Shown: positions 1 through 5,890 of the stretch, in pieces
Numbering within the stretch: position 1 is the stretch's first letter
Layout of the letters: each line of letters begins with the position of its first letter
NCBI GenBank assembly: GCA_049680295.1
Contig: JBAUHN010000036.1
Location: 1-6,161 of the forward strand
Length of the DNA: 6,161 bases
DNA from: JBAUHN01 sp049680295
Lineage (GTDB): Bacteria > Pseudomonadota > Alphaproteobacteria > Rhodobacterales > Rhodobacteraceae
Direction of reading: 5' to 3'
Notes under the pieces: generated by a model
Told to the model about the DNA's origin: nothing
Database searches by the model: none
What the model saw: only the letters and a program-made list of their open reading frames with translations
Position numbers and translations under genes: made by a program

Positions 1-525
1 TTTGATGCAGGGTATCAAATCACACGATATGTTTTGGAACAGGGGCATCGGGACATTGCTTATGTGTTTCCGGACACCAAGCTGAACGATCGAGCCAGAG
101 GGCGATTAGACGGAGCAATGAAAGCCGCAAATGAATTTGGTCTTAACCCATCTGAAAATCGCTTGCTTACATGTCCCTATGATATTGGAAAGAGCAAAGA
201 ACTCACGATGAAAACACTGACGAATGACCGTCCGACTGCTTTTGTCTGCGGCAATGACGTTATCGCCCATGGGGCAATCTATGGCTGTCAGGCGAGCGGG
301 CTTAAAGTTTCTGAGGACATTTCAGTTTGCGGAATTGGAGATTTTCGGGGGTCTGCCCATATGGAGCCGGGATTGACAACAATCAGACTGCCAGCGAAGC
401 AAATTGGAATTGCTGCTGCGGATACAATCGTCCAAATGAGCGAAACTGGCATGCAGCCAAGTCCCCTCCATCAGCGTATGGATGTGTTGCTCGTCAAAAG
501 AGGCTCGGTTCAAAAATTGATATAA
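1..525 (+). CDS. LacI-family transcriptional repressor, C-terminal part (5' end outside window)
   Basis: The reading frame is open from the first base of the window and ends at a TAA at 523-525, giving 174 residues of the C-terminal effector-binding domain. LacI/GalR family members are about 330-350 residues long, with an N-terminal helix-turn-helix that would lie left of the window. Visible family signatures are the EQGHRDIAYV segment near residue 13, followed by R..GRLDGAMKAA, then PTAFVCGNDVIAHGAIYGC (about residues 78-96), then VSEDISVCGIGDF and the LTTIRLPAKQIG stretch that contributes to the dimer interface. The protein probably binds a sugar or similar small ligand and represses nearby genes, but the ligand cannot be read from this fragment. 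It runs convergently to the hydroxylase gene, so its targets are more likely to the left. An internal TTG at 34 is not needed as a start because the frame continues upstream with family-like sequence. Confidence 0.9.
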   Translation, partial: FDAGYQITRYVLEQGHRDIAYVFPDTKLNDRARGRLDGAMKAANEFGLNPSENRLLTCPYDIGKSKELTMKTLTNDRPTAFVCGNDVIAHGAIYGCQASGLKVSEDISVCGIGDFRGSAHMEPGLTTIRLPAKQIGIAAADTIVQMSETGMQPSPLHQRMDVLLVKRGSVQKLI

Positions 526-594
526 AAATATTTCCCATCAACAAAGGACACCCATGATAGCTTTTTACATTTGGATTGGCTGATTCAAAAGTTG
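526..594. other. Short convergent intergenic region
   Basis: Sixty-nine bases separate the ends of the convergent lacI-type and hydroxylase genes. The region is AT-rich and holds a short T run near 571-576. I see no convincing stem-loop, so no factor-independent terminator is called for either gene. Confidence 0.4.
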
Positions 595-1653
595 TTACTC
601 TTGAACCTGCATTTTGCGCTTGCGCCGTTCTCTCGTTGTCGCGGTGGCTTCTTCTGATCCATCGTGAAACGTACCAAACCACTTATCCCATGGCATTTCG
701 GAGTTTCCATAATTACACTCGTAATAACGGTGATGGAGTTGATGGAAGAATGCGCCAATCAATAACCGGGACTTGTCTCTAATCCAAATGGCTTCGTATC
801 CGGAATGCGATGAAGCTGCGCCAAGCAACAGCCAATAAACCAGAAAAAACATATGGACCGGGTGAGCCGGTATCACCAGCATGATCAATAAGGCGCTAAA
901 ATAAAGCGAGCCCTCTACCGGATGCATCGAGTTGCCAGACCATGGGCCTGGGTTAACATTTCGGTGATGAACCGAATGGACGTGGCGGTAAAGCGGAGGC
1001 CAATGCACCAGTCTGTGAATAAAGTAAAAATGAATGCTCTGCCATAAAGCAAGCAATGGAAACATTAGAATAAAGAGTATCGGATGATCAGCGAATTCAA
1101 TGGCTAGCAATGAACCATTTGCATAAAGCCATCGCAGGATCACTTCGTAGCAGGTAACAATCGGCACGCCAAAAGCCAAGCTGTAAAACATATTATCTCG
1201 AAGTTGCGTACCAAACTTGTAGAGCGCATTTTTTCGATTTGTCATCGGCCGTGGATCATATTTCAGACGATTACCCTGTCCATCGATACCATAAAACCAA
1301 TAGTGCAGGCCGCCAGCAACCACGATAAGCGCGATATAATTGCGCAACAAGACAAGTCCCATCCAACCAAGCTCTAGGCTAGCTTGTTCATTAGTCACCG
1401 GTTGCAACCAATATGCGACAACAAATGCGAAGACTAAAAAAATCGAACGATCCGACACCTGCAAATAATTGGTCCATGTCCATTTCAAAAAAGTCATCGG
1501 GCGCGGAGGCCAAAGCCAGTATGGCGCATATTTTACGGGCAGCTCCGGATGCCAATACCATTCACGGCTCATTGGCTCAGATTGAGAGGTAACAGCATCT
1601 TCATGTTTTGCAGTTTTGTCGGTCATGCAATCTTGCCCATAATTTCGTATCAT
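595..1653 (-). CDS. Fatty acid hydroxylase / sterol desaturase family membrane protein
   Basis: This is a 352-residue integral membrane protein of the fatty acid hydroxylase superfamily, non-haem di-iron oxygenases that hydroxylate or desaturate lipid substrates at the membrane. The histidine boxes are clear: HRLVH at residues 213-217, HSVHH at 226-230 and HQLHH at 304-308, with further histidines at 244 and 283. Hydrophobic stretches lie at about residues 70-84, 98-118, 155-175, 188-208 and 250-280. The segment NVNPGPWSGNSMHPVEG and the closing DKWFGTFHDGS are typical of proteobacterial members. The tail is basic (RERRKRK). The start is uncertain: ATG at 1653 has no ribosome binding site, ATG at 1626 (343 residues) has only a weak GGGCAAG upstream, and family-like sequence begins near residue 29. 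The substrate is unknown; carotenoid, sterol, hopanoid or lipid hydroxylation are all possible. The gene stands alone, downstream of an integrase. Confidence 0.9.
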   Translation of the reverse strand: MIRNYGQDCMTDKTAKHEDAVTSQSEPMSREWYWHPELPVKYAPYWLWPPRPMTFLKWTWTNYLQVSDRSIFLVFAFVVAYWLQPVTNEQASLELGWMGLVLLRNYIALIVVAGGLHYWFYGIDGQGNRLKYDPRPMTNRKNALYKFGTQLRDNMFYSLAFGVPIVTCYEVILRWLYANGSLLAIEFADHPILFILMFPLLALWQSIHFYFIHRLVHWPPLYRHVHSVHHRNVNPGPWSGNSMHPVEGSLYFSALLIMLVIPAHPVHMFFLVYWLLLGAASSHSGYEAIWIRDKSRLLIGAFFHQLHHRYYECNYGNSEMPWDKWFGTFHDGSEEATATTRERRKRKMQVQE

Positions 1654-1674
1654 ACCAGCAACAAATAAGTTTCG

Positions 1675-1702
1675 ATCTTGATCTGGAACGTATCTAAGTC
1701 AA
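1675..1702 (-). promoter_or_regulatory. Possible promoter of the hydroxylase gene
   Basis: Read on the minus strand, TTGACT at 1702-1697 is a five-of-six match to a sigma-70 -35 box. After a 16-base spacer comes CAAGAT at 1680-1675, only a three-of-six match to a -10 box. It would start transcription near 1668, leaving a very short leader for the ATG at 1653 and about 42 bases for the ATG at 1626, which slightly favours the second start. The -10 match is poor, so this is tentative. Confidence 0.25.
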
Positions 1703-1836
1703 GCATTTAACTGAAGGTTTGGATCTACAATTAATAGTTAGGCTAAAAGAAAAGTAAAATGAAAATACATATAAACAAGCAATGGCGGCTTTCTGGGAAT
1801 TTGAATACCATTTGGTGCGTCACGCCAATGGCAACA

Positions 1837-1862
1837 ATGGGCCGGCTTTGACACCGGCCCAT
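1837..1862 (-). terminator. GC-rich hairpin after integrase copy 1
   Basis: A perfect 9-bp inverted repeat, ATGGGCCGG at 1837-1845 and CCGGCCCAT at 1854-1862, encloses an 8-base loop. It lies 5 bases beyond the integrase stop codon. On the minus strand it is followed by TGTTGC and not a run of T, so it is weak as a factor-independent terminator. It may instead protect the mRNA 3' end or mark the edge of a mobile unit. A degenerate version sits at the same place after the second integrase. Confidence 0.5.
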
Positions 1863-2131
1863 GTTACCTAGATCTCCACGCTTTCTGAAATTGCAAGCGC
1901 ATCTTCCAGATCGACTCCTAGATATCTGACTGTGCTATCCATCTTGGTGTGCCCGAGCAACAATTGAACGGCTCTGAGGTTGCCAGTTTTCTTATAAATC
2001 TGCGCGACTTTTGTGCGGCGCATCGAATGGGTTCCATAGGCGCTTGGTTCGAGACCAATTGATTTTACCCAGTCCTTCAGCATCCGTGCATATTGGCGTG
2101 TCGAGATGTGGGGACGATTATGGAACCGACC
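1839..2131 (-). repeat. Direct repeat, copy 1 (integrase 3' part plus hairpin)
   Basis: These 293 bases align without gaps to 5869-6161, with about 34 mismatches by eye (about 88% identity), in the same orientation. The repeat covers the last 88 codons of the integrase and 29 bases beyond its stop codon, including the GGGCCGG hairpin. Left of 1839 the two sequences have nothing obvious in common. The repeat probably continues right of 2131 through the integrase, but its partner runs off the window. Confidence 0.9.
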
Positions 2132-2500
2132 AGGCCAAAGAAAATCATGCCCAGACATCAAGGGATGACTAATCCATTCGATCAGCGATTTGCGTGTTCC
2201 TTCAGTGACTTCAAAACGCACTGGAGTTTGTGTCTTGCTTTGGAGAATCGAAACGCGTTCCTTGATCGTACCTGAGGCATAAACGTCGGCAACTTTCAAT
2301 TTGACTAGATCGCAGCCACGCAACTTGCTATCGATGGCCATGTTGAACAATGCGAGATCTCGAATTGCTTCTGCGAGCTCCAAGCGCACGCGTATCGCCC
2401 AAACATGTTTTGGTAAAAGGGGTCGTTTCTGTCCAATGATACGGCCATGGTTCCAAGCCCGTTTCGATGGAATAATCATGGGAAGGTTGAAAGTGGACAT
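1868..2500 (-). CDS. Compact tyrosine recombinase/integrase, copy 1
   Basis: This 210-residue protein is a tyrosine-type site-specific recombinase that cuts and rejoins DNA through a covalent 3'-phosphotyrosine. All catalytic residues are recognisable: Arg61 in LRGCDL, Lys89 in the SKTQTP turn, His158 and Arg161 in THSMRRT, His184 in LLGHTKM and Tyr193 in VRYLGV. Only a short basic N-terminal arm (about residues 10-35) precedes the catalytic domain, so most of the SAM-like core-binding domain of 300-400 residue integrases is missing. The start at 2500 is chosen because AGGAG lies 8 bases upstream. The frame stays open to 2608, but the extra 36 residues look non-coding. It lies downstream of the ligase gene on the same strand, with its own strong ribosome binding site and a 201-base gap. 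Homologues of this short type are common on proteobacterial plasmids and islands. Its recombination site is unknown. Confidence 0.92.
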   Translation of the reverse strand: MSTFNLPMIIPSKRAWNHGRIIGQKRPLLPKHVWAIRVRLELAEAIRDLALFNMAIDSKLRGCDLVKLKVADVYASGTIKERVSILQSKTQTPVRFEVTEGTRKSLIEWISHPLMSGHDFLWPGRFHNRPHISTRQYARMLKDWVKSIGLEPSAYGTHSMRRTKVAQIYKKTGNLRAVQLLLGHTKMDSTVRYLGVDLEDALAISESVEI

Positions 2501-2508
2501 AGCAAAGT

Positions 2509-2513
2509 CTCCT
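2509..2513 (-). promoter_or_regulatory. Ribosome binding site deciding the integrase start
   Basis: On the minus strand AGGAG lies 8 bases before the ATG at 2500. No comparable site precedes the longer candidate start at 2608, so the 210-residue protein is preferred. Confidence 0.75.
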
Positions 2514-2564
2514 AAACCATACCCTCCATCCGCAGCACTCAGACATTCAGCCAATCGATTTGGG

Positions 2565-2576
2565 CACAATATTGTG
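2565..2576. promoter_or_regulatory. Perfect 12-bp palindrome upstream of integrase copy 1
   Basis: CACAATATTGTG is a perfect palindrome without a spacer, 64 bases before the integrase start codon at 2500. Symmetric sites of this size often bind dimeric regulators, so it could be an operator controlling the integrase or a recombinase-related binding site. No protein has been linked to it, and a palindrome of this size can occur by chance. Confidence 0.35.
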
Positions 2577-2649
2577 GCAACAGCAAACTCTGCTTCGAGC
2601 CCATTCAAGACCTTCGATCACATTTCCGTAAAAGTAAATGTCGGCCCCT

Positions 2650-2697
2650 CTGGCAGTCTCTCTGACTGAAGTGGATCTGCGCCACTGACGTTGCCAG
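2650..2697. other. Nested inverted repeats after the glutamine synthetase-like gene
   Basis: CTGGCA at 2650-2655 pairs with TGCCAG at 2692-2697. Inside it CAGTC (2654-2658) pairs with GACTG (2664-2668), and AGTGG (2670-2674) pairs with CCACT (2682-2686). The inner and outer pairings overlap slightly, so not all can form together. The cluster starts just past the ligase stop codon and could slow or end transcription of the operon, but there is no T run, so it is not called a terminator. Confidence 0.35.
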
Positions 2698-2701
2698 GCC
2701 C

Positions 2702-4090
2702 CTAGATGGTATGCAGATATAGATCATAGTCCCCATCGGGAATGATGCGGGCGACGCGCGAATATTCAGCGGCCTTTACTGCGGTAAAAGTGCGATGCAT
2801 TTCTTCGCCCAAGGCATCCTTCAAGAATGTAGAGGCTTGGGCCGCAGCAATGGCCGCGTTCCAGTCTCGCGGCAATGCCTGAGTTGTATCCGCGCCATAC
2901 CCATTTCCCGTCGTTTCCGGACCGAGAACGATCTGCTCGGTTATCCCTTTACGCATTCCGGCAAGCACCGTTGCCCCTACCAGATAAGGATTGGCATCCA
3001 CACCCGACAGCCGGTGTTCGACCCTACGAGCAGACCGTGATCCTGCTGGAACGCGAACTGCGACGGACCGGTTATTGACGCCCCACGTCGGTGCGACGGG
3101 TGCATAGCTTTGATTGGCAAAGCGGCGCCAGCTATTGGCGTGAGGGGCAAATACCAACATGCTTTCGCTCATCGTAGACAGCATCCCGCCGATGGCGTGG
3201 CGCAGCGTTTCGGTCAGGCCAGCATCCGCTTCCTCGGCAAGGATATTGTTGCCATTCTCATCGCAAAGGCTGACATGCAGATGCATGCCGGACCCTGCAT
3301 AATCCGCAAATGGTTTCGCCATAAAGCAGGCGACCACGCCATGCCGTCTAGCCTGCGCTCGTACGATCCGCTTGAGACGTACAAGATCATCTGCAGCTTG
3401 CATGATTTCCGTGCGGTAGTGTAGCGTCATTTCATACTGACCGGGGGCATATTCCGAAATCAGCGTTTCGGCCGTGATACCAGCAAGTGCGGCCCCCGCG
3501 TAGATGTCCGAAAAAAGCGGCTGCATGCCGATCAGATGATCCACCGAATAGACTTCCGTCTTATGGGACCTGCGCCCGTCCAACACATCGCGCGCAGGCT
3601 GAACTTGGCCGGTGCTGTCGCGTTCTGGATCCAACAGAAAAAATTCAAGCTCGAATGCGGCAGCCGGATGCAGGTTAAGGGCGGCCATCGCATTAATCTG
3701 ATTGCGCAGCGCATGACGCGGGTCCGACAACATCGGCGTGCCATCAAGGTGGTATTGCGACAAAAGCAACTCTGCCCGCGGCGGCATCGTGCCGTGCTGC
3801 GCCACAAGTGTACCCGGCACAGGCCAAGCCAGCAGGTCACCATCACCCGTGTCCCAGATCAACCCGGTCTCATCTACATCCTCTCCTACGACATCTAGGC
3901 CAAGGATCGAAATCGGCAGATGCCTCCCGTTCTTGTAAAGCGTTTCGAGTTCATGGCGACGAATGATCTTGCCGCGCCCGATTCCGTTGGAATCGAGCAA
4001 GACAATGTCAATTGCTTCAATCTCGGGATGGGCCACAAGAAAATCAGTTGCTTCCTGCAGGCGTGCGCCTGACGGGCATGTATCAGGCAT
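2702..4090 (-). CDS. Glutamine synthetase family protein, PuuA-like gamma-glutamyl-amide ligase
   Basis: This 462-residue protein belongs to the glutamine synthetase superfamily, whose members join glutamate to ammonia or an amine using ATP through a gamma-glutamyl phosphate. The N-terminal beta-grasp part contains LLDSNGIGRGK (31-41). The catalytic part shows ELEFFLL (147-153), SEYAPGQYE (212-220, metal-binding glutamates), GSGMHLH (266-272), NSWRRF (319-324), NNRSVAVRVP (339-348) and EHRLSGVDANPYL (358-370). These motifs fit the PuuA / gamma-glutamyl-amine ligase branch better than housekeeping GlnA, and the C-terminal adenylylation region of GlnA is not apparent. The amine substrate cannot be inferred. 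The ATG at 4090 overlaps the end of the aminotransferase gene by 8 bases, with AAGGA 8 bases upstream, so the two genes are probably translationally coupled. Length is normal and no motif is missing. The base composition looks richer in GC than the genes left of 1868. Confidence 0.9.
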   Translation of the reverse strand: MPDTCPSGARLQEATDFLVAHPEIEAIDIVLLDSNGIGRGKIIRRHELETLYKNGRHLPISILGLDVVGEDVDETGLIWDTGDGDLLAWPVPGTLVAQHGTMPPRAELLLSQYHLDGTPMLSDPRHALRNQINAMAALNLHPAAAFELEFFLLDPERDSTGQVQPARDVLDGRRSHKTEVYSVDHLIGMQPLFSDIYAGAALAGITAETLISEYAPGQYEMTLHYRTEIMQAADDLVRLKRIVRAQARRHGVVACFMAKPFADYAGSGMHLHVSLCDENGNNILAEEADAGLTETLRHAIGGMLSTMSESMLVFAPHANSWRRFANQSYAPVAPTWGVNNRSVAVRVPAGSRSARRVEHRLSGVDANPYLVGATVLAGMRKGITEQIVLGPETTGNGYGADTTQALPRDWNAAIAAAQASTFLKDALGEEMHRTFTAVKAAEYSRVARIIPDGDYDLYLHTI

Positions 4091-4103
4091 GGGTGACGTC
4101 CTT
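4083..4103 (-). promoter_or_regulatory. Overlapping stop/start with internal ribosome binding site
   Basis: On the minus strand the bases ATGCCTGA (4090-4083) hold both the ligase start codon and the aminotransferase stop codon. AAGGA at 4103-4099, inside the last aminotransferase codons, is 8 bases before that ATG. This arrangement points to co-transcription and coupled translation of the two proteins. Confidence 0.8.
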
Positions 4104-5483
4104 AAGTTCAGTGATAACTTCGGTGAAAGCTGTGATGAGCCTGTCGATCTGGCGATCAGAGGTGACTGGGCTCACCAACATCATATTGTGAAACGGAGCG
4201 ATCAGGCAGCCTCGGTTCAGTAGGCCCAGATGCACCGCCCCCTCCAAGGATGGATGATGTGCTACGGCAGCTTGCGACCCATTCAACAACGGTCCCGGGG
4301 CACAGATGAATTCCACCCGCGCGCCCACGCGCAAGACATGCCAAGGCAGACCCGCCTGTTCAACTGCAGCGCCAAGCCCCTCAACGAGCCGCGCCGCACC
4401 TGCATTCATGTGATCGAAAGCCTCGGGGGTCGCGACGTCTGACAATGTCGCTTCCAGACAGGCGAATTGCATCGGGTTACCAGCCAGTGTTGTGCCCATG
4501 CCCGAATGACCCGAAGGCCGCCCCGCGTCATAGGTTTGGAACCGCTCGGCCACCGCGGTTGTCATGCCCCACAGCGCGGTTGGCATCCCGCCTGCCACAC
4601 ATTTGCCGATCACAAAGATATCCGGTGCAAGCCCGTACTGCCCAGTATAGCCGCCGCGCCCACTGGATTGCGTATGCGTCTCATCAATGATCAGCAGCGC
4701 GCCATTCGCATCAGCAAGGGCGCGCAAGCCCTCCAGAAATCCGGGCTGCGGCAGGACCATGCAGGAGTTTGTCATCACAGGTTCCGTCAGGATTGCGGCG
4801 ACGTCACCCTGGGCCAGCGCGGCCGCAACCCCCTCAATATCGTTGAATTCAACACAAACGGCCCCTTCAACCAGATCAAAGCCTTGCCCTACCAGACCTG
4901 CCCGCGCAACGGTCTTGCCTGCGTGCAGTTCGACCATCGTGTCCTCCAGCGTACCGTGATAGCAGCCGTTAAACACCAGAACCTTGCGTTTTCCTGTGAT
5001 CGCGCGGGCCACGCGCAAGGCATTGCGGTTTGCGTCCGTCGCACTAAGGGTCATCTGCCAGATAAAATCGCCAAAATTCTTGGTCATTAACGCGCCCGCT
5101 CGAAGTGCCGCTTTTGATGGCAACATATAGGTCAAGCCGCGATTGGCCTGACGGCGAATTGCGCGGGCCAATGCCGGGGGGGCATGACCAAACATCGACC
5201 CTGTATCGCCGAGGCAAAAATCATCCAGTCGATGACCATCCAGATCAGTCAACCGCGCGCCCTTTGCCTTCTTAACAACCAGCGGAAAAGGCGATGGCCA
5301 ATCCCGCATCCAGTGCATTGGCACGCTGTTCAACCACGGAGCCGCGCCTGCATCCAACGCGGCGCGACAGCGGGGACGCGCGGCCACGTACTTGGCGGTT
5401 TCTCGGTCGCGAAAGGCATCAAGTATATGGGACGGCACACCAGCGATGGAGACCATTGATTGATCATGGGAAGGTCTTGACAT
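4083..5483 (-). CDS. Class III PLP-dependent aminotransferase (glutamate-1-semialdehyde aminomutase-like fold)
   Basis: This 466-residue fold-type I PLP enzyme belongs to the class III aminotransferases, a family that includes omega-amino acid and amine transaminases and glutamate-1-semialdehyde aminomutase. The core has DDFCLGDTGSMFGH (87-100), SATDANRNALRVAR (147-160, phosphate-binding region), FNGCYHG (171-177, the aromatic residue stacking on PLP), TEPVMTNSCMVLPQPGF (233-249), IIDETHT (265-271, Asp267 contacting the PLP ring nitrogen), VIGKCVAGGMP (291-301, Lys294 the likely Schiff-base lysine) and GTTLAGNPM (330-338). About 60 residues precede the usual fold, including a distinctive WLNSVPMHWMRDW stretch. 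The start at 5483 is chosen because GGAG lies 5 bases upstream. An open frame to 5600 adds 39 residues with no family resemblance. It is probably not HemL, because it is paired with an amide ligase and differs around the active site (DETHT in place of DEVMT). It likely deaminates the compound handled by the ligase; the substrate is unknown. Confidence 0.9.
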   Translation of the reverse strand: MSRPSHDQSMVSIAGVPSHILDAFRDRETAKYVAARPRCRAALDAGAAPWLNSVPMHWMRDWPSPFPLVVKKAKGARLTDLDGHRLDDFCLGDTGSMFGHAPPALARAIRRQANRGLTYMLPSKAALRAGALMTKNFGDFIWQMTLSATDANRNALRVARAITGKRKVLVFNGCYHGTLEDTMVELHAGKTVARAGLVGQGFDLVEGAVCVEFNDIEGVAAALAQGDVAAILTEPVMTNSCMVLPQPGFLEGLRALADANGALLIIDETHTQSSGRGGYTGQYGLAPDIFVIGKCVAGGMPTALWGMTTAVAERFQTYDAGRPSGHSGMGTTLAGNPMQFACLEATLSDVATPEAFDHMNAGAARLVEGLGAAVEQAGLPWHVLRVGARVEFICAPGPLLNGSQAAVAHHPSLEGAVHLGLLNRGCLIAPFHNMMLVSPVTSDRQIDRLITAFTEVITELKDVTHA

Positions 5484-5488
5484 GAATG

Positions 5489-5492
5489 CTCC
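5489..5492 (-). promoter_or_regulatory. Ribosome binding site deciding the aminotransferase start
   Basis: GGAG on the minus strand lies 5 bases before the ATG at 5483. It supports that start over the upstream in-frame codon at 5600. Confidence 0.7.
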
Positions 5493-5496
5493 GAAA

Positions 5497-5511
5497 GTCT
5501 GCTCGGCAGAC
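5497..5511. promoter_or_regulatory. Operator-like inverted repeat before the aminotransferase
   Basis: GTCTGC (5497-5502) and GCAGAC (5506-5511) form a perfect 6-bp inverted repeat around the trinucleotide TCG. It lies between the candidate -10 box (5512-5517) and the ribosome binding site, spanning the expected transcription start. That position suits a repressor operator or a small 5' leader hairpin. No regulator gene for it is visible in the window. Confidence 0.4.
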
Positions 5512-5538
5512 CATATACACGGGAAACTACAGAGGCAA
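5512..5538 (-). promoter_or_regulatory. Possible promoter of the aminotransferase-ligase operon
   Basis: On the minus strand TTGCCT (5538-5533) and TATATG (5517-5512) each match the sigma-70 boxes at four of six positions. The 15-base spacer is shorter than ideal. The location, 29 bases before the start codon, is right, but the match is weak. Confidence 0.3.
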
Positions 5539-5543
5539 GTACC

Positions 5544-5557
5544 TACCCGATGGGGTA
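5544..5557. repeat. Short inverted repeat TACCC-GATG-GGGTA
   Basis: A perfect 5-bp inverted repeat with a 4-base centre lies just upstream of the candidate -35 box of the aminotransferase operon. It could be an activator site, or chance. Confidence 0.25.
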
Positions 5558-5685
5558 AGGGGGCAACAGGTTGGCATTGGCTGCAAAGGAAGAGCAACAA
5601 TGCAATCGCTGGATCAAATGGAGTGAAAGTGCAGATGGAAATTTGTATAGATTAACCTGCTTGAATGGCAGTTTACATGACTCAG

Positions 5686-5698
5686 GCTGCGTTGCAGC
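5686..5698. repeat. Small hairpin GCTGC-GTT-GCAGC
   Basis: A perfect 5-bp stem with a GTT loop. It shares the core GC-GTT-GC with the hairpin at 5764-5780. Function unknown. Confidence 0.3.
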
Positions 5699-5763
5699 AA
5701 GAAACATGATGCAATTGCGACGGAATGCTGCGTCAACAATAGCTGAATCTGCATTGGGTAGTT

Positions 5764-5780
5764 TGACCGCGTTGCGGTCA
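5764..5780. repeat. Small hairpin TGACCGC-GTT-GCGGTCA
   Basis: A perfect 7-bp stem with a GTT loop, in the non-coding stretch. It has no T run on either strand, so it is not a standard terminator. It has the same loop and flanking GC pairs as the hairpin at 5686-5698. Confidence 0.4.
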
Positions 5781-5861
5781 TTGATGTTACCAAAATGATG
5801 CGGCTGCACGAATGTCCGGTCTGGGTAAGCGATAAGAACGTCTTTTCCGCAAAGCAAAAGT

Positions 5862-5890
5862 CGGCTTTGGGCCGGCTTTGACACCAGCCC
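5862..5890 (-). terminator. Hairpin and short tandem repeat after integrase copy 2
   Basis: GGGCCGG (5869-5875) and CCAGCCC (5884-5890) form a 7-bp stem with one mismatch, 7 bases beyond the stop codon of the second integrase. This matches the position of the hairpin after copy 1. CGGCTTTG also occurs twice, at 5862-5869 and 5873-5880, 11 bases apart. As with copy 1, no strong T tract follows on the minus strand. Confidence 0.4.

Larger units (their letters stand above)
5484..5868. other. Non-coding stretch between second integrase and aminotransferase
   Basis: These 385 bases hold no gene I can support. Open frames exist on both strands (for example minus 5884-5543 and plus 5571-5798), but none has a good start, a ribosome binding site or a recognised domain. 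The stretch contains the probable control region of the aminotransferase at its left end and several short perfect inverted repeats, listed separately. It may include the worn remains of another element. Confidence 0.5.

Noticed and set aside
2501..2608. A 36-residue N-terminal extension of the first integrase from a start at 2608.
   Set aside because: AGGAG lies 8 bases before the ATG at 2500, and the extension does not look like integrase sequence.
4467..5090. A 207-codon plus-strand open frame opposite the aminotransferase.
   Set aside because: It lies wholly antisense to a well-supported enzyme gene with conserved motifs. Such long shadows are expected in GC-rich coding DNA.
4083..5483. 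Housekeeping HemL (glutamate-1-semialdehyde aminomutase).
   Set aside because: The fold is similar, but the coupling to an amide ligase, the extra N-terminal segment and the changed DETHT motif favour a catabolic class III aminotransferase.
5484..5600. A 39-residue N-terminal extension of the aminotransferase from a start at 5600.
   Set aside because: It has no family resemblance and no ribosome binding site, covers the candidate promoter and inverted repeat, and a good GGAG precedes the ATG at 5483.
5571..5798. A 75-codon plus-strand open frame in the non-coding stretch.
   Set aside because: It starts at a TTG without a ribosome binding site and shows no recognisable domain. It could be a gene remnant, but that cannot be supported.
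5543..5884. A 113-codon minus-strand open frame in the non-coding stretch.
   Set aside because: It begins with a GTG inside the integrase hairpin, has no ribosome binding site, covers the aminotransferase promoter region and shows no recognisable domain.
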